From: Branchiostoma floridae | Lineage: Eukaryota; Chordata; Leptocardii; Amphioxiformes; Branchiostomatidae | DNA length: 64,000 bases | NCBI RefSeq assembly: GCF_000003815.2 | Contig: NC_049990.1 | Location: 17,498,532-17,562,531, forward strand | Direction of reading: 5' to 3' | Shown here: in pieces, positions 44,688 through 58,500 of the stretch | How the letters are laid out: each line of letters begins with the position of its first letter | Position numbering within the stretch: the first letter of the stretch is position 1 | Position numbers and translations under genes: made by a program | The notes under the pieces: generated by a model | What the model was told of the DNA's origin: nothing | Seen by the model: the letters and a program-made list of their open reading frames with translations, nothing else | Databases searched by the model: none

Positions 44688-46467
44688 CTTATAAGCGTTA
44701 GTGTGTTTTGTTTGTGTGCAGAATGGGTTGATTTTTGTTGTGTATGCATGTCTTCTGTGATGGAGAACAGCAGACACCTTCAAGGTCCATATATAGAATG
44801 ATGCCACCATTAGATGTCAAATGAGTACCCAGACAATTCTTTACAGAAGTAATATCTGAAAGAAGTGATTTTCCAACCAGGATATAGTAGTGTAGTTGTT
44901 ATGCATAAAAACAAAAGCTAGTGTTTACTGGTATATAAAGTCTAATTGATTACGCCAACTAAGACTATATAGTTTGTTTTGAACTTTCAATCAGATTATC
45001 ATTACTGTGATGGATGGTAAAGTACAATTGTGTAGTTGGCCCTGTTTCCATTTAATTACCAGGAGAGGGATATGAACTGAGGGCACTAACTAAAGTTCGA
45101 TCGCTTCTGAAGAACAAATATGGTATATGGTTTTAAAGTTTGGCTATTTTTGCAATCTAGACGCCATTGTTATTACGTGCTACTGACTAAAACTCCTTTT
45201 CTATATAGTTATTAAATGTGAGTGTAGAAGAGAAACAAATCTGTGAAGAAGTAAACTGCTTTAATGATTTTGATGCAAAATTGAGTAGGAAGCTGTTTCT
45301 TATAGATCATCTAGATTCTTCGTGTGTCACATAAAAATGAACCAAAATTGAAAGACAGTGACAAAGAAGTTCAACTTGAGGTGTTGTTTTGTCTTTTTTT
45401 AACTTACGTGTCACCTTTAGCCAACTGCAGACTGTTGTTACTTGGAGTTTTTTGACAGCTTTACCACCCAAATACTGTGGCATTAAAAATCCTTAAATGG
45501 CAATTACAAACTGGGATTTCGGTTTGATTTTTTTACCTACTCACATTGTTAGCCCTGGTGCTCTACCTGTGAATAGGTTTTCTTGTGATTTATAATACGA
45601 TATTATGCATATGCTATATGATACTTTATATCTTATTTAAAATTCTGTAATGTTTTGTTTTGGTGTCTTATAACCCCATATAAGACGGTTGGGCACGTAG
45701 ATAAACACCCTTTTATTCATTCTACACGCTTGCAATTGATAAAGTAATAATAGAAATACAAATTAAATATTTGATTGAGTCAAGTGTATTGAGGAGCAAA
45801 ATAATTGAAAAGGATGAAATTACATAGCCAATTTTATTGTGGACTAATAAAACCATATAGGTTCTGCTTAATTCAAGGACAACCCGCATACAGCATATCA
45901 ATTTCCAAGTAAACATCAGACCAGGATCATATCGTACAAATTTCGTCCACATTCGAAAACAAATTGATACAGTGTTTGCACATGTTCTAAACCATGTCCC
46001 CTAATTATGTATTGCATCCACAAATATTGAATCCACAAATATTGCTGCCGTCTAAGACAAACGCAAATGTACTATTACAAGTATGAGCAGTTCCCTATTA
46101 GCATGCGGTTACAATTCATAGACTGCTAGAATAGTGTAATGTATGACAGCTTTATTGCAGTCTTAAAACGTAAGAATGATACACAAATTTATGTTGTACA
46201 GCTTAATCAACATTATTAAACATAATCATTGCATGAGAAAGAATGAACTATTTTGTGTCCTTCACTTATACCTATTATACAGTACATGTATGTTAGTATT
46301 ACATCACTATCAATTTTTAACATGCCTTTTACAGCATTGTTAAAAATAAAAATGTTCATAATCATTTTGTTGAAACGAGTTGCAGAGACATCTGCTGGAA
46401 ACAAAATATGTAGGAATTGCTGCGTCACAGTGAAAATCGCAATCTTCAAGCACTGAAACCTTTTCAA
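44688..46467. other. 3' flanks between the convergent genes
   Basis: 3' flank of gene 1 (shared with the 27 kb duplicate to about 45.8 kb), then the 3' UTR side of gene 2. No further gene seen. Confidence 0.6.
46151..46156 (-). terminator. Poly(A) signal of gene 2 (candidate)
   Basis: AATAAA on the minus strand, about 315 bp past the stop codon of gene 2. Confidence 0.45.
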
Positions 46468-46540
46468 CTATGCTGCCACTTCTTTCGCTTTTGCTGTTTC
46501 TGCTTGCACTTCCGTTTCAATGCTGTAAGGCGAAATCTTC
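46468..46540 (-). CDS. Gene 2 exon 15: cytoplasmic tail and stop
   Basis: Acceptor ATTTCAG, phase 2. It reads KISPYSIETEVQAETAKAKE then VAA-stop. No ITAM, ITIM or YxxΦ motif. Confidence 0.7.
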
Positions 46541-49500
46541 CTGAAATATGACATCACAATTTTTGTTAGAACAACAGTACTGTCAACAGTTTCCTGAAAT
46601 GTGTTAATGGTATGAAGGTTTACGGTGTGACATTAATCATCATTACATTAAGTATATTAATTTGATATTTTAACTACAATTCTTTCAATTTGTGACTAAT
46701 AAAACAACAATATTTTGGATACAAAAAACGATTTTATTACAGTCATTGTGATGATGATAAAACAATGCTCCATTTACTAAATTTCTACTTGAGAGTCGAA
46801 ACAAGTAGTCAGGTAAACATTTAAAGTCAAACCTTTTCTTCTTGCACTTCAACGCCATCACAAAACCGGCTGCAACCATGACGACACAGATCAAAGCACC
46901 ACCAAGGAGTAGGGCCTGTTGTTCCGAGGACAAATTGGTGAAGTGCGCAGGTTGCAGGCAGTTCTCTATCTCATCACAGGCATTGTTGTCAGTTTGCTCG
47001 TATGTCACTTCATCCATAGCAGGTGTTGTACTCACTAAGCGGATACATAAAGCATAAAAGATATTGGGGCCATAGTTGGCAATGGCACTGAAATGTTACC
47101 CACTGACTCTAATGTTCGTTATAGTGGTAATAGCCAGACACGTGAAGTGACAACAGGGTTAATAATGGAATGATAAATGTTAGAATCACAATCAACATTG
47201 GATACTATCGAGGCACATATAGCTTCCAACGACTTTGCATTCAACAATCCCCAATACTATTCCTCAAATACATGTCACTTGTGTTTACTGTATTTCTATT
47301 GTTAATATAAATGTAATGTAATTTCAATGTAGTGGAATGAATAGATCACTAATTTATCAACTGAGCCAACAAGAAAAATAGAAAAGGTGTAATGGTTAAG
47401 ACACCATTCAAAATGGTTAGACGTGTTGTAAGTTCTTTATGTAAACACACTATCAAACCATGCAACAAACTGTTAGACAAGTCAAACAATGCATGGTCGG
47501 TTGGCGCAAATCAAAAATAATGAATTGTTATACTATGTTTGTTCAGCAACATACAAACACACACGCACACACTCACACACAATTTATGCACACATCTATA
47601 AACAACGTATACGCACGCACGCACGTACGTACGCGAAAACAAACACACGGTCACACCGACGCTAAAACATAGGCACATTGACAACACAGATCCACATATA
47701 TATACGCAGACACACACAAACACACACACACATACATACGTACATAGAACACCTATTCACTGCTTGGCTCTTTTCGCCGAAATAGATGTTACACAAATAT
47801 GCTGATGAAGCAATTGATAAATTATCGTATTTACTGTAAGAAGCATTCATATTATCGTGTATTTCATAATGCTTGGATGATCCCGCCACAAAGTGTAGTA
47901 AAATAATTAAGATACTACATGTACATAAAAAAACTTTATTTGCTATTAAAAAGCCATGAACAAAAACAAAGAAACTAAACTGCACAGAAGGTCTCATTGT
48001 CAATAAAGTCAACGTCAAATTCAAGTAGTGTATATAAAAAGCTTGATCTTTAGCAAATTGGTTACATGCAAAATAGTAAATCCAGACATAGAAGAAAAGA
48101 AGAAAATATAGTAAGAAAAAATGTTTGACAGCTTAGATTAAAATGTTGCCACTTATATTTCCACCTTAATGCCTAGTTCATCAACAGTTATTCAAAGTTG
48201 TAGCCACACTTTACCTTCAGATACGTTCCGACAAGTAGCGGTAGTTCTGTCAAATTGGGTTCCTTGCTTGCAAAACTCTAGAGAACGAGAAAGGGTACAA
48301 GAAGCCAAGAGTAAATATCACCTCATAGTAAAATAGTGCAAATATTATACGCTGTTCTTTAAGATCCAAAAAGGGCAAATACATTGCTTACTGATTGCAA
48401 TCAAATCTATAAGCAAAGCCACTTAGGAATTTCATAGTCTGACGCAAAACCAGAAGTTCAGATGTTGAAATGTTAATTTACCAATGGCTATCGATTGTAG
48501 ACTGCATAATGGAAAAAATTACTGACCCCTGCATTGTGTAATAGATGTTCCTCTAGGGAAATGAGTTGTTGTTCCATTTGGGCAAGGTAGACAGACTTCT
48601 TGAGCTTCCTTCTCCTGATAGAAACCCATTGGACAGTCTTTACACACCGTAGTGTTGGTATATGTCCCAGCCGGACAGCTCACTGTGGCAAATAGAATAA
48701 AACTGGTTATTATATGTATGCCTATGAGTTGCATTATATTACATTGTAAATGATACATCCGTTACATGACATCAAGTGAATTTAAGCTACATGTCTGAAA
48801 ATATTAAGTTACCTCCATTTGTTTGATTGTGACTTATATCTTTAAAAAAATATACTCAAATGTTGTCAACTTTACTTGATTTAAGTTACATAAAAACACT
48901 TACAGCAAGTTGAGTTTTTGAGGACTTGACCATGGCTACATCTCAGTACCACCCCTGTAATCTCTGTGAAAGAATCTGGGATGGGGACGATTGTGATGTT
49001 ACCAGATGAGATGTTAAAATCACCATGGGCTACTCCAGCCTGGATGTTCATCACAAGATTCTCAAGATGTGATGTCAGATCATCTGAGGACGTGTTGTCA
49101 GAATTGTTCTGTGTAAGAAGACAACCAGGTTCTCAAACTTACAAATTTACACTTCGACTTGACTTATGTAATTGATACATTGTACTGTGCTATAGTAATC
49201 ACCTCTGCCAACTTTTATTACAGCATATCTAGGAGTTCGAAGAACTGCCAAGGCCAAAGAGTACATCAATACATCGGGAAACTAAATACAATTTTATGGA
49301 TTTCTTATCGTTCATAGTTACTCCCTTTTACTGACCTTTCTGATAATCACTACATCAAAGTCAACATTGATGACGCTGCTTGCTTGACGCTTGGAACGGG
49401 TGGTAGAAGCCATTCCACACGATACTTCAACATTATCTATGTTGCAGTCCGCATCCATACAAAAGCCTTGTGCTAAGAAGTTGAGCTGTCTCATTTGCGT

Positions 49501-52500
49501 GATAAAGTTCTGTCGAATCTCCTCTGTGTCGACATTGCAGTCAAAAGAATAGTACTGAAGTTGGAGACCAATCGCTGCTGCTGGTTGCATTCTCCCTTTA
49601 ATGTTGGAAACAGGGCAACAAAATTACGTTATTAGCAAAGTAAATCATTGTGCAAGATTAGTTAACTACATTAAACATGAAATCCTGAAATATAACTACT
49701 AATTATAAGCAAAACAATCAACAGATTTCATGTCATTAGTTTTGCAATTTTGTGATAGAAGTTTATTGGGAAACATGCTTTACGTTTTTGTCTCAAGTGA
49801 CTAGTCAGCAAGGTAGTAAGTAAAAGGTTGAACTTGTAAGATACAAAAACATAGTTTATCAGCATTTTTCATGGATAAAACAAAATAGAATTTAATTGTG
49901 CTTTGAAATGTTGAAAAAGATATAAGTAACCATAACCCACAAAGTTTAAGCTTGTATCCTCTGTCATTGATTTGATTAATTTAAATTTTACAATAAGAAA
50001 TACTTACTTGTGCAGTCTGGCCAGGGAAAGATGAACTCATGAAAGCCGGGTAAAAATGGAGACCACGTTCCTCCCTCAGCCTCCTGTCTGCAGTAGTAGA
50101 GGGATTCTGGCTCACGAGCAAAGTCAAAGTCACGGTTACAGGACACTGAGCAGAACTGTCCTCCTAACCACGTGTCACAGGCAATGGCACCGTTCTGTGG
50201 TGGGGCTTGGTAAGGGCAGGCGTGTTCTAATAGAAAGAAAAGAAAATTAAGCATCAAACTAAAAGTCCCGGTTACAGTACAAAGCAGAACTGTCCTCCTA
50301 ACCACGTGTCACAGGCAATGGCACCGTTCTGTGGTGGGGCTTGGTAAGGGCAGGCGTGTTCTAATAGTAAAGAAAAGAAAATTAAGCATCAAACTAAAAG
50401 TCCCGGTTACAGTACAAAGCAGAACTGTCCTCCTAACCACGTGTCACAGGCAATGGCACCGTTCTGTGGTGGGGCTTGGTAAGGGCAGGCTTGTTCTGAA
50501 TAGCCATATAAAACAACATTTGTCACTAAGGAGCAGATCAATAGCAACATAAAAATCCAGTTATGTAATATCTAAAACATTACGTTAAGCTCTAACGAAA
50601 ACCTTGACCTTTCAGGGCGCAGAAAAAATTACAAACACAAGGCTTGGCATAAGCATGATTTTAATACTTTTTTGCAAAATTTAAGATGCTGAACTAATAG
50701 TCAAGAAATTAAACCCAAATTCGATTTTGATGTATAGATGGGGTTTTCAAGGTAAACGTAACGTAACTACTCACGTTTTACGATCACAGTAAAGTTGCAG
50801 AATCCTTTGTTTCCTGCGTTGTCCCTTGCGATGTAATACACCAGCTGAGGAGCTCCCCAGTAGAACAGGGACCCTGGGTAATGTGACCTGTTCATATATG
50901 CAAACAGAATTGAAATTCTGGAAGGTACGCATAACAGATTCAACACACAGCACACAACTGATGCAACACACAACAGAAAACAATTGATGATATAATACAC
51001 ATAGTTTTTAAAACATGGTCAAGAAAGTACGGAGTTAAGACTCCTACGAAGCAGACACGTGCATAGTGTATACTATTGATATTTCTAAAACATCTTACCT
51101 AAATATGTCCGTTATGTTTCCACTGTTGTCTAGCCATGTCGGTTCATTCCAATCAATGGCCAACTCTCGATTCGCAGAGAACACAGACACGTCTTCAGGG
51201 CAACTTTGGCACACAGGGTCCATTGAGTCTAGAATGTCAGACGTACAATAATCAGTGCAGTCTAAAACGTCTTTTCAGAAACGAAGCGACCTTAACATTA
51301 CTGTACTGTCAAGTTGTAAACACAAGAATTTTGGCCTGTACGACATTTTCAAACATGTGTTCCGAGTATCGTTCTGTATCCATGCTATGCATTCTTAGTC
51401 ATCATTGTATGAGTTTGGATTTTTTTTAAATACAAAATATACATTTCCCTTACAACAATTTTACAAATATGTATGTGTAGATAGACGAAAACGGTGTTAC
51501 TGCACTATATTGTACTCCCAAACGGTTAATGAAAAAAGGTAAAGTTTCATTATCGACTAAGTTAGTGGATACCTTGACAATCCATGTCAGTGATAGGCAC
51601 TGTCCATCCTCCATTGTGTTGTCCAGCAGATGCAGAACAGGTAGTCTCCATGACATCTGGCCCATTCTTATGACTGTATCCAGGTATGCAGAAGAACGTG
51701 CAGTTATCCAGAAAGCTTGCCTCACTCAGTGTGCAGTTCTCTGGTTCAACGACGATATCTGGCGGTGGATCCAGCTGATTGCAGGTGATGGCTGATAAAA
51801 CATCAAAGCTAAACTGAGCCCAAGTTCAATATGAGATATCATGAACTCCATTTAGTTTAATAATTTCCATGCACATGCATTTACTGTAATTCTTGATTTT
51901 GAAGACAAAGTGAGTATGCTTGACACTCTATAGAGCTCATCCTCTCTTCCAAACTCTATATGTACACTGATAACAACTGATCTGTTCAAAGTATTCGAAA
52001 GGGTCGATCACATGACCGTCCAGTATCTAGTTGACTTGGGATTCTTTATCTTTAGTTTTTATGTCAAACAGTCGACAAAGAGTGCTTTAACTCTTCTATC
52101 TTGGACCTCTAGTTTCATGTCAAAAAGACGACAAAGCGTGCTCTACCAGAGATGGTATCAATCTGATCCAGGGGGGATCCTGGGTCAAATAATTAACGGA
52201 AAATGCTCATGAACTCTCGCAAGTGCAAATTACTTCAAGCTTGTTTTAATAAATCCCCTTCCCCGCCTGAACTATTCGTTATTGATGAACAATCAATCCC
52301 TAGAAACAGTAGTTCACATCAATTTACTTGGAGTAACAATACTCACACATTTAAGGAGAGAGAGCTACATTTAACTATGTAAAAGTTGTCTTACCTGTAC
52401 AGTTCACATCAAGAACTGATGGATACCACTCCCCTTCGTAAGAACAGACAGCCGTTGGGTTTCCGCTCAGGGTGAATCCAGTAAAGCATGAGGCTGTGCA

Positions 52501-55500
52501 TATACTCCCCGCAGCAACTGGTTGGGATGTACATACGGAAGGAGACACATCACCACCGGCTGGTTTCTCGAGAGGAAAACAAATGATTTCTGGAAAAAAG
52601 AAAAAAAACTATTAGTCAACATAACTCAATATCTTAGAAGTTACACTAAAGAAAATAATGTTTAACATTTGTCACCCTATGCTGTTAGCAGTTACCGCAC
52701 AGCCGTTACTCTTGCTGTACGTGATTGCACTGAATAGTAGTTCGCACTATTCTAGATATTGCTAGATATAATAATCATTTATTTTAGGTAAAATCACCAC
52801 AATCTACGTTCTGGGACGTTAACTTGAAAATGAAAAAGCTGCCTTTAAACCCTTTGGCTGTCAGAGTTTCAGACCAATAAAATGCTCTCAGTGCCAGGGT
52901 TTGACCGCTGACCTCCGGAAGAAAACCCTCGAACAAGGTCGAAGCTCTAACTTCCGGGTTTCGCGAGCGTAATGCTGTTACTTCAGTGGAACACCCTATC
53001 CCGGTTACCTGTATCCGAATAAATTAGGGCTTGGTAGAATGCATGGACCTTGCTCCAATCAGCAAACTATATTTGAACCATTCAGCTGGCATGGATGCAT
53101 ATATCAGCTCATAGAATTGTGACATATACATACACATGTATGCATGTACACTAACTATAGTAATTATATAGACTTAAATAGAAGCGCAATCATATTGCAA
53201 TTAAAAAGTACATCGTATTCTTGCTCAAAATATCGTTGTACATACCTGGTCATAATGATTTTTATCTGTTGTATCTATATGGAAAATATTGTAAAATATG
53301 AAGGATGATTTAGTCAAAGATACAGTACCGGTGACTAATCGCATTGTAAGGTAAAATGACTTACCTTCACACCAAGTTTCTGTGCCGTTTGTCCACTGCC
53401 CAGTGTGCTCACAAGTTCTGGTTTCTGGTCCAACTCGACGGAAACCAAGCTGGCAGGAGAAAATGCATGTTGACTGGAAGCGGTTTCCTTCAGAACATGT
53501 CTTACTTCCATTATTCGGCACCGGTAGATCTGGCTGGCAGGTGATTTCTGCAAATAGATATTACATTCAAATCTGACAGTTTTGTCTAACAATAAAAAGT
53601 GTTCAAATTAACTTTCCCTTTGTAAAGTATAAGATAAAATGATATATTGTAGAAAGTAGCAGTATGATAATGATATTAAATAGCAAGTTTTCTTTGTTTC
53701 CCACATGTAATTCATATGTTGTATAAACGTGAATGCATGTTGTTGCATTTTTATGTTGGAAAATAGTTGTTTTTGATAATACTGAATCCATTGTATTTCT
53801 TAGTTGTTAGATTCATAAATTCTGTTATCATAGAAAAATGATCACAATCATGTTCCAGCCATTTAGGATATGAGTCAGCCAAGAAATCCTTCCGGAACCC
53901 ACTGCATGATTAACAACGTATTTGTTTTTCTAGCTGTTAGAGTTTGCACAGTAATCATACACTCAATGTTGAAATTCATTTTAAAAAATGTGGTATGTTG
54001 CATTTTTTGCTCTTGTTAACGCATTTTCCTTTTGCATTTGTTATTGATCATTGGATGCAAATGTACTACCTGCTCAAGTATTTCCTTCACGAAAATATTA
54101 ATACCATAAAAGTGACTTTAGTTAGTTCAGCCTACACCAAATTAACCCTAGTGCAATGAATGTATAATGTGTAATGCTGCAAAGGTTGTTACACTTACTG
54201 ATACACCTTGGCATGAGTCCACTCCATGTTTTGTCAAGCTGACAGGTCAAGGACGTTGTTCCTTCCAGCTCATACCCTTGGTTGCAGGAAAACGTCACAG
54301 TATCACCATAATACTGCCCATTAGTAGCAACACCATTGGCCAATGCTGGCAACGCTGAACAAGTTATTCCTGAACAGAGGGAATCAGAAGAATTCATACA
54401 TCAATAATGTTGCGATAGATTGATGGCTACCGCCCGTATGACAATCATGGGCAATGAATAAGTGACTATTTTTTATACTGTAATAATAGAAAATGACAAT
54501 CAATCGATATACAATGTACATTTTGTCGGAGTCTATAGATATTGCAAAGGACAGAGAGGGATGGAAGGGAAGGAAAGCACATGTGACCAACTACTACCGA
54601 CGTATTCAAGCGGTTATAGAGACGACGACAACAACAAGCATTCAAGGAACATCGCCCTATATTGAGAAGGCAACTATGGGCAATGTCATATGAAGTTTGT
54701 TAAAGTTGTATGTGCACTATAGTCTGTCTACAGTACTGTCTACCAGCTTGAGCTAACTCCTGACTCAAACATTCAAAAGTACTACAGAATGTAGAACCAA
54801 AACCTGCAGAATGTTCTTGAAATGCTTACTAAACCCGCCTGTTAAACAAATGCATCTAGATATGGATTGGCCCATGGTAAGAGAAATATTCGCGATTAAC
54901 ATGCATTTTACGATACTTTTCAGTCATGAGCCAATAAACATTTTCTGTTCCATCATTTCCGTCCATTCAGCCAACACATGTCCAACTCAATCATCCTCCA
55001 TTTTAGACTGCCAAACCCCAAGCCAAAAGGCAACCCTTCTCCTACCGCACCATCAATCTATGGTGCACTTTTCCATCAAACATACCAAACATTAAATCTC
55101 TGTTCAGGCTCTCAAACTTCAAAAAGGCAATCCACCATTTGTGCGCAATTTAGTTTAATAGTAAAATGTTTTTTGTTATCTGTATAACCTATGATGAATA
55201 TGTATAAGTATGTTCGTTCACATTGCAACTTGTTTGTCTGATTGTACATTTGTCTGAAAAATTAGCCCTGATAGGGCTAAAAGGTATCTCAATAAACCAA
55301 TAACGGAGGGGGCCCCGAATTCGCCACTGTACCCCGAATTCGCCACTTTACTTTTTTTAATTTTCTACACTGAACAGGAAAGATTCTGATATTACTTTTG
55401 TGGTTAATCTTAACATGGAACACCAAAGTACAATATGCATACACAGGCTTCTTCATATCTACAAAAGTGACGATCCATGGAGAAGAAAATGGAAAGTAGG

Positions 55501-58500
55501 ACGTGCGGCACGGAGCGCGCGTCTGGGCCGGGTGCCTGGCGACGGCGACTGTCTACCAATGACCGACTGTTTTTCATTCCAAAAATGGTGCTGTACACTA
55601 AAGAACAAGTCAAGGAGCTTCTGAAATATCTTCCTAACCTGTGGAATAAAGAAGAGTACTTAAATATGTCGTCTTCTGCTTTCTTTAATCATTTCTTTTC
55701 ATGAATTTGACCGGCTTTTTTTTCAATTCGAACGCTAAACTCAACATCGAACACCTGTCATTTTCGACCTGTTCGAAAGCGGCAAACTGAGAAATGAAGA
55801 CATAAAGCAGGTAGCATCTCCTTATATTTCCTGCAAATGAACTTCCAAGTCAAGTCTTCGTATCCGTTTGTATGTTTACACACTGACCCTTACACAGGAC
55901 TTCAGTATCCACATAACCCACAGTAATACACACACTGACATAGAAACATGTTTACCATATAGACCCTACAGGGCTGTATCTGTATATACATCAACATCCA
56001 TCACTAATATAACACACCAGCAGTTTGACACTTGACCTCTACGTTCGATCAATCACCATGGTAACGCGTGCAAAAAAAAGTTAGACATATGATATGCCGA
56101 TGTGTTCACTAATCATAGAAAGGGTCATTAAAGTTCCGTTTGAATACGATGATTTATTGAAAAAAGTGGCGAATTCGGGGCCCCCTCCGTTATAGATTTC
56201 TAAACAACTATTCTAGTCAAACAACAAAAGCAATTTCAATTAAATGGCAGCCTAATAATCGCCAATACCGCACTTATGTATTAAAGCTATATCATATCTG
56301 ATTGCCAAACTGCCCATTGAATATTTTAATGTATAGCTAGTATATAACGCAACGCCGCAAATATCATTATTTTGAAATGATAGAGACAAGTGTTGCTTAT
56401 TCACTTTTACAACATTTGACACCCCACCTTTAATAACTGACAAAAACTGACACCATCATAATCCTTCACGTAATCATATTTCATGTAGTCAGAGCTCCGA
56501 TGCAGGGGCACCCGTGGGTGGGCCTGTATGTAAGTAACTCATACATCCCAGTAGCATCGTGTAGTGCAAAATATTTCACGATTTGACACAAAACGAGGAA
56601 AAAAATAAATACAAAATACAAGGCTTATCAGAAAGTATGCAGATATGCAAGCATTTTTAGCATGGACTTTATGGTTGTCTCATTTAATCCATTCATGTAA
56701 ACTAGGCAGAATAACATCATAATCAATTCAACTGTATTATTTTTTTATATAATTACTGTTTCACTGTCACCTAACTTCGAAATATCAAGTATCAAAAAAG
56801 ATGTAATAAACAGGAACTACTGTGTGTTTAAACGCACCCTCACATTAACCTATCACATTGATTGGTGATTGATGTGCATTTGCTAAAATGCAATTTGCAT
56901 TGCGGGGTTAGCACATATTTCCTATCGAGCATGCATATCTAGAACACAAGATATCAAACCACGAGGTTTTGCATAGTCGTTACCAAAATGACCCTTAGTC
57001 AATCTTGTCCTCTGTTTTGTCAACACCTGCCTGTGACATTAATTTTTGTCCACATAGAAGCATTAAAAACAAACAGCACCAAACACAAAACCTTCTTACA
57101 GAAGGTAATGTTAATATTTCACATTCATAATGGATTTCGAGGACTCTGCTATTGTTGTTACTTGTATACCAAATGGTTTTAAAAGCACTTTATGACTAAC
57201 TTACGCCTAGCGTACCCAACAGCAGAGAAAAAAAATACAATTGTTACTAGAGTTTAAAGTTCTAACGACAAACCTACTACACCCTAAACCCCTATTTAAG
57301 TCCAGTGACAATATTGCTGTAAGCCCATATAAACCACTAATTGCGCAGGCGTAAACATTGAGCCTCATGACGGCATGGGTGGAGCAAGGGATCCATTCTG
57401 TTTATTCCTCCTGAGCCAAGCATCAGATCTTTACATTTATCCGAACGAATTATAAGGATACGATATTGTATTATTTAAACACACAAAAAATCGGCAGTCC
57501 TCAAACTATGACGTTTGGATGATCTTCTTTTTTGTTTACCACTAAAAGCATACTACTGGGGTATCATTAAAGCAAAGGGCACAACCCGTCGTACGTGCAA
57601 TTTGTCCGTACGTTTTAAGGGAGGCCGCGTTCGCCACGTACTTCTGAAAACGTTCAGGCTGTACAGGGCAGGCGCGTCACCCGTACTGGCACGATGGCAC
57701 ACAAAGCTTTGCCTGCACGTAAAGTTATACGGCGTGTCTGCTTGCTCCGAAATCTGTCGGATTCCCTACGAGTTCGTACGGAGGCGGTGCTTACCACTTA
57801 CGGATCGCAAAAGATTGCCCACGTTTTGGCACGTAGACAGCACGTATTTGCACGTACGGTAGGTTGTGCCTTTAGCTTATGGCAGGGAAAATATCTGCAT
57901 GCTGGGAAGTGGGCAGTCAGACAATTTCAAACTTGAATCAACATCTCAAGACGTATTCCCTGTGTGTAATTATTTACCTTCTATCATCAATGCACAGCAC
58001 GTCCAGCTCCCAACATTTTCACACCGACACACACACACAAGCTACGTTATTTGAAACCCACATTTAAATGAAAACACTTAAGGCGAGTTCCTTAGCCATT
58101 ACTTCCAAAAAATATCTCACACACACCGAAAATGTAAGATGTAGGTAGAAACATGTTAGAGTAGAGGCCGCTTATTTGCATAACTGATTTGTCAGTAGTT
58201 GATTAACCCTCGGGTAACAAATGAGCAGTATTGGAGGGGGAGGGGGGTCGGAGTGGTTATTGAATGATGCATGGGACACAAAAAAACCCAAGTACACGAT
58301 GTGTTAAATGCACTCCCTTGTTTACAACTACATTTTAAACATTGTAAATATTGCATGTTATTTCTTTTCCAGATATAGTTCGTCGTTACGACCAGCAGAA
58401 AAAAAATTCTCTATTTACCCGACACCTCAAAGCTCTGCGACATCAAAGATTACGAACGATTGTTGCTGACGTTAAGGCGCCCAATGCGATTTTTTTCGTT

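Noticed and set aside
54247-54257. Another exact CAAGGACGTTG 11-mer
   Set aside because: It lies inside a conserved sushi exon of gene 2 (coding TTSLT on the minus strand) and has no 7 bp flanking repeat; chance match.
57515-57936. Overlapping frames of 115 and 80 codons
   Set aside because: Most of the region is a TIR element (57578-57870) of GC-rich sequence; no domain and no splice context.
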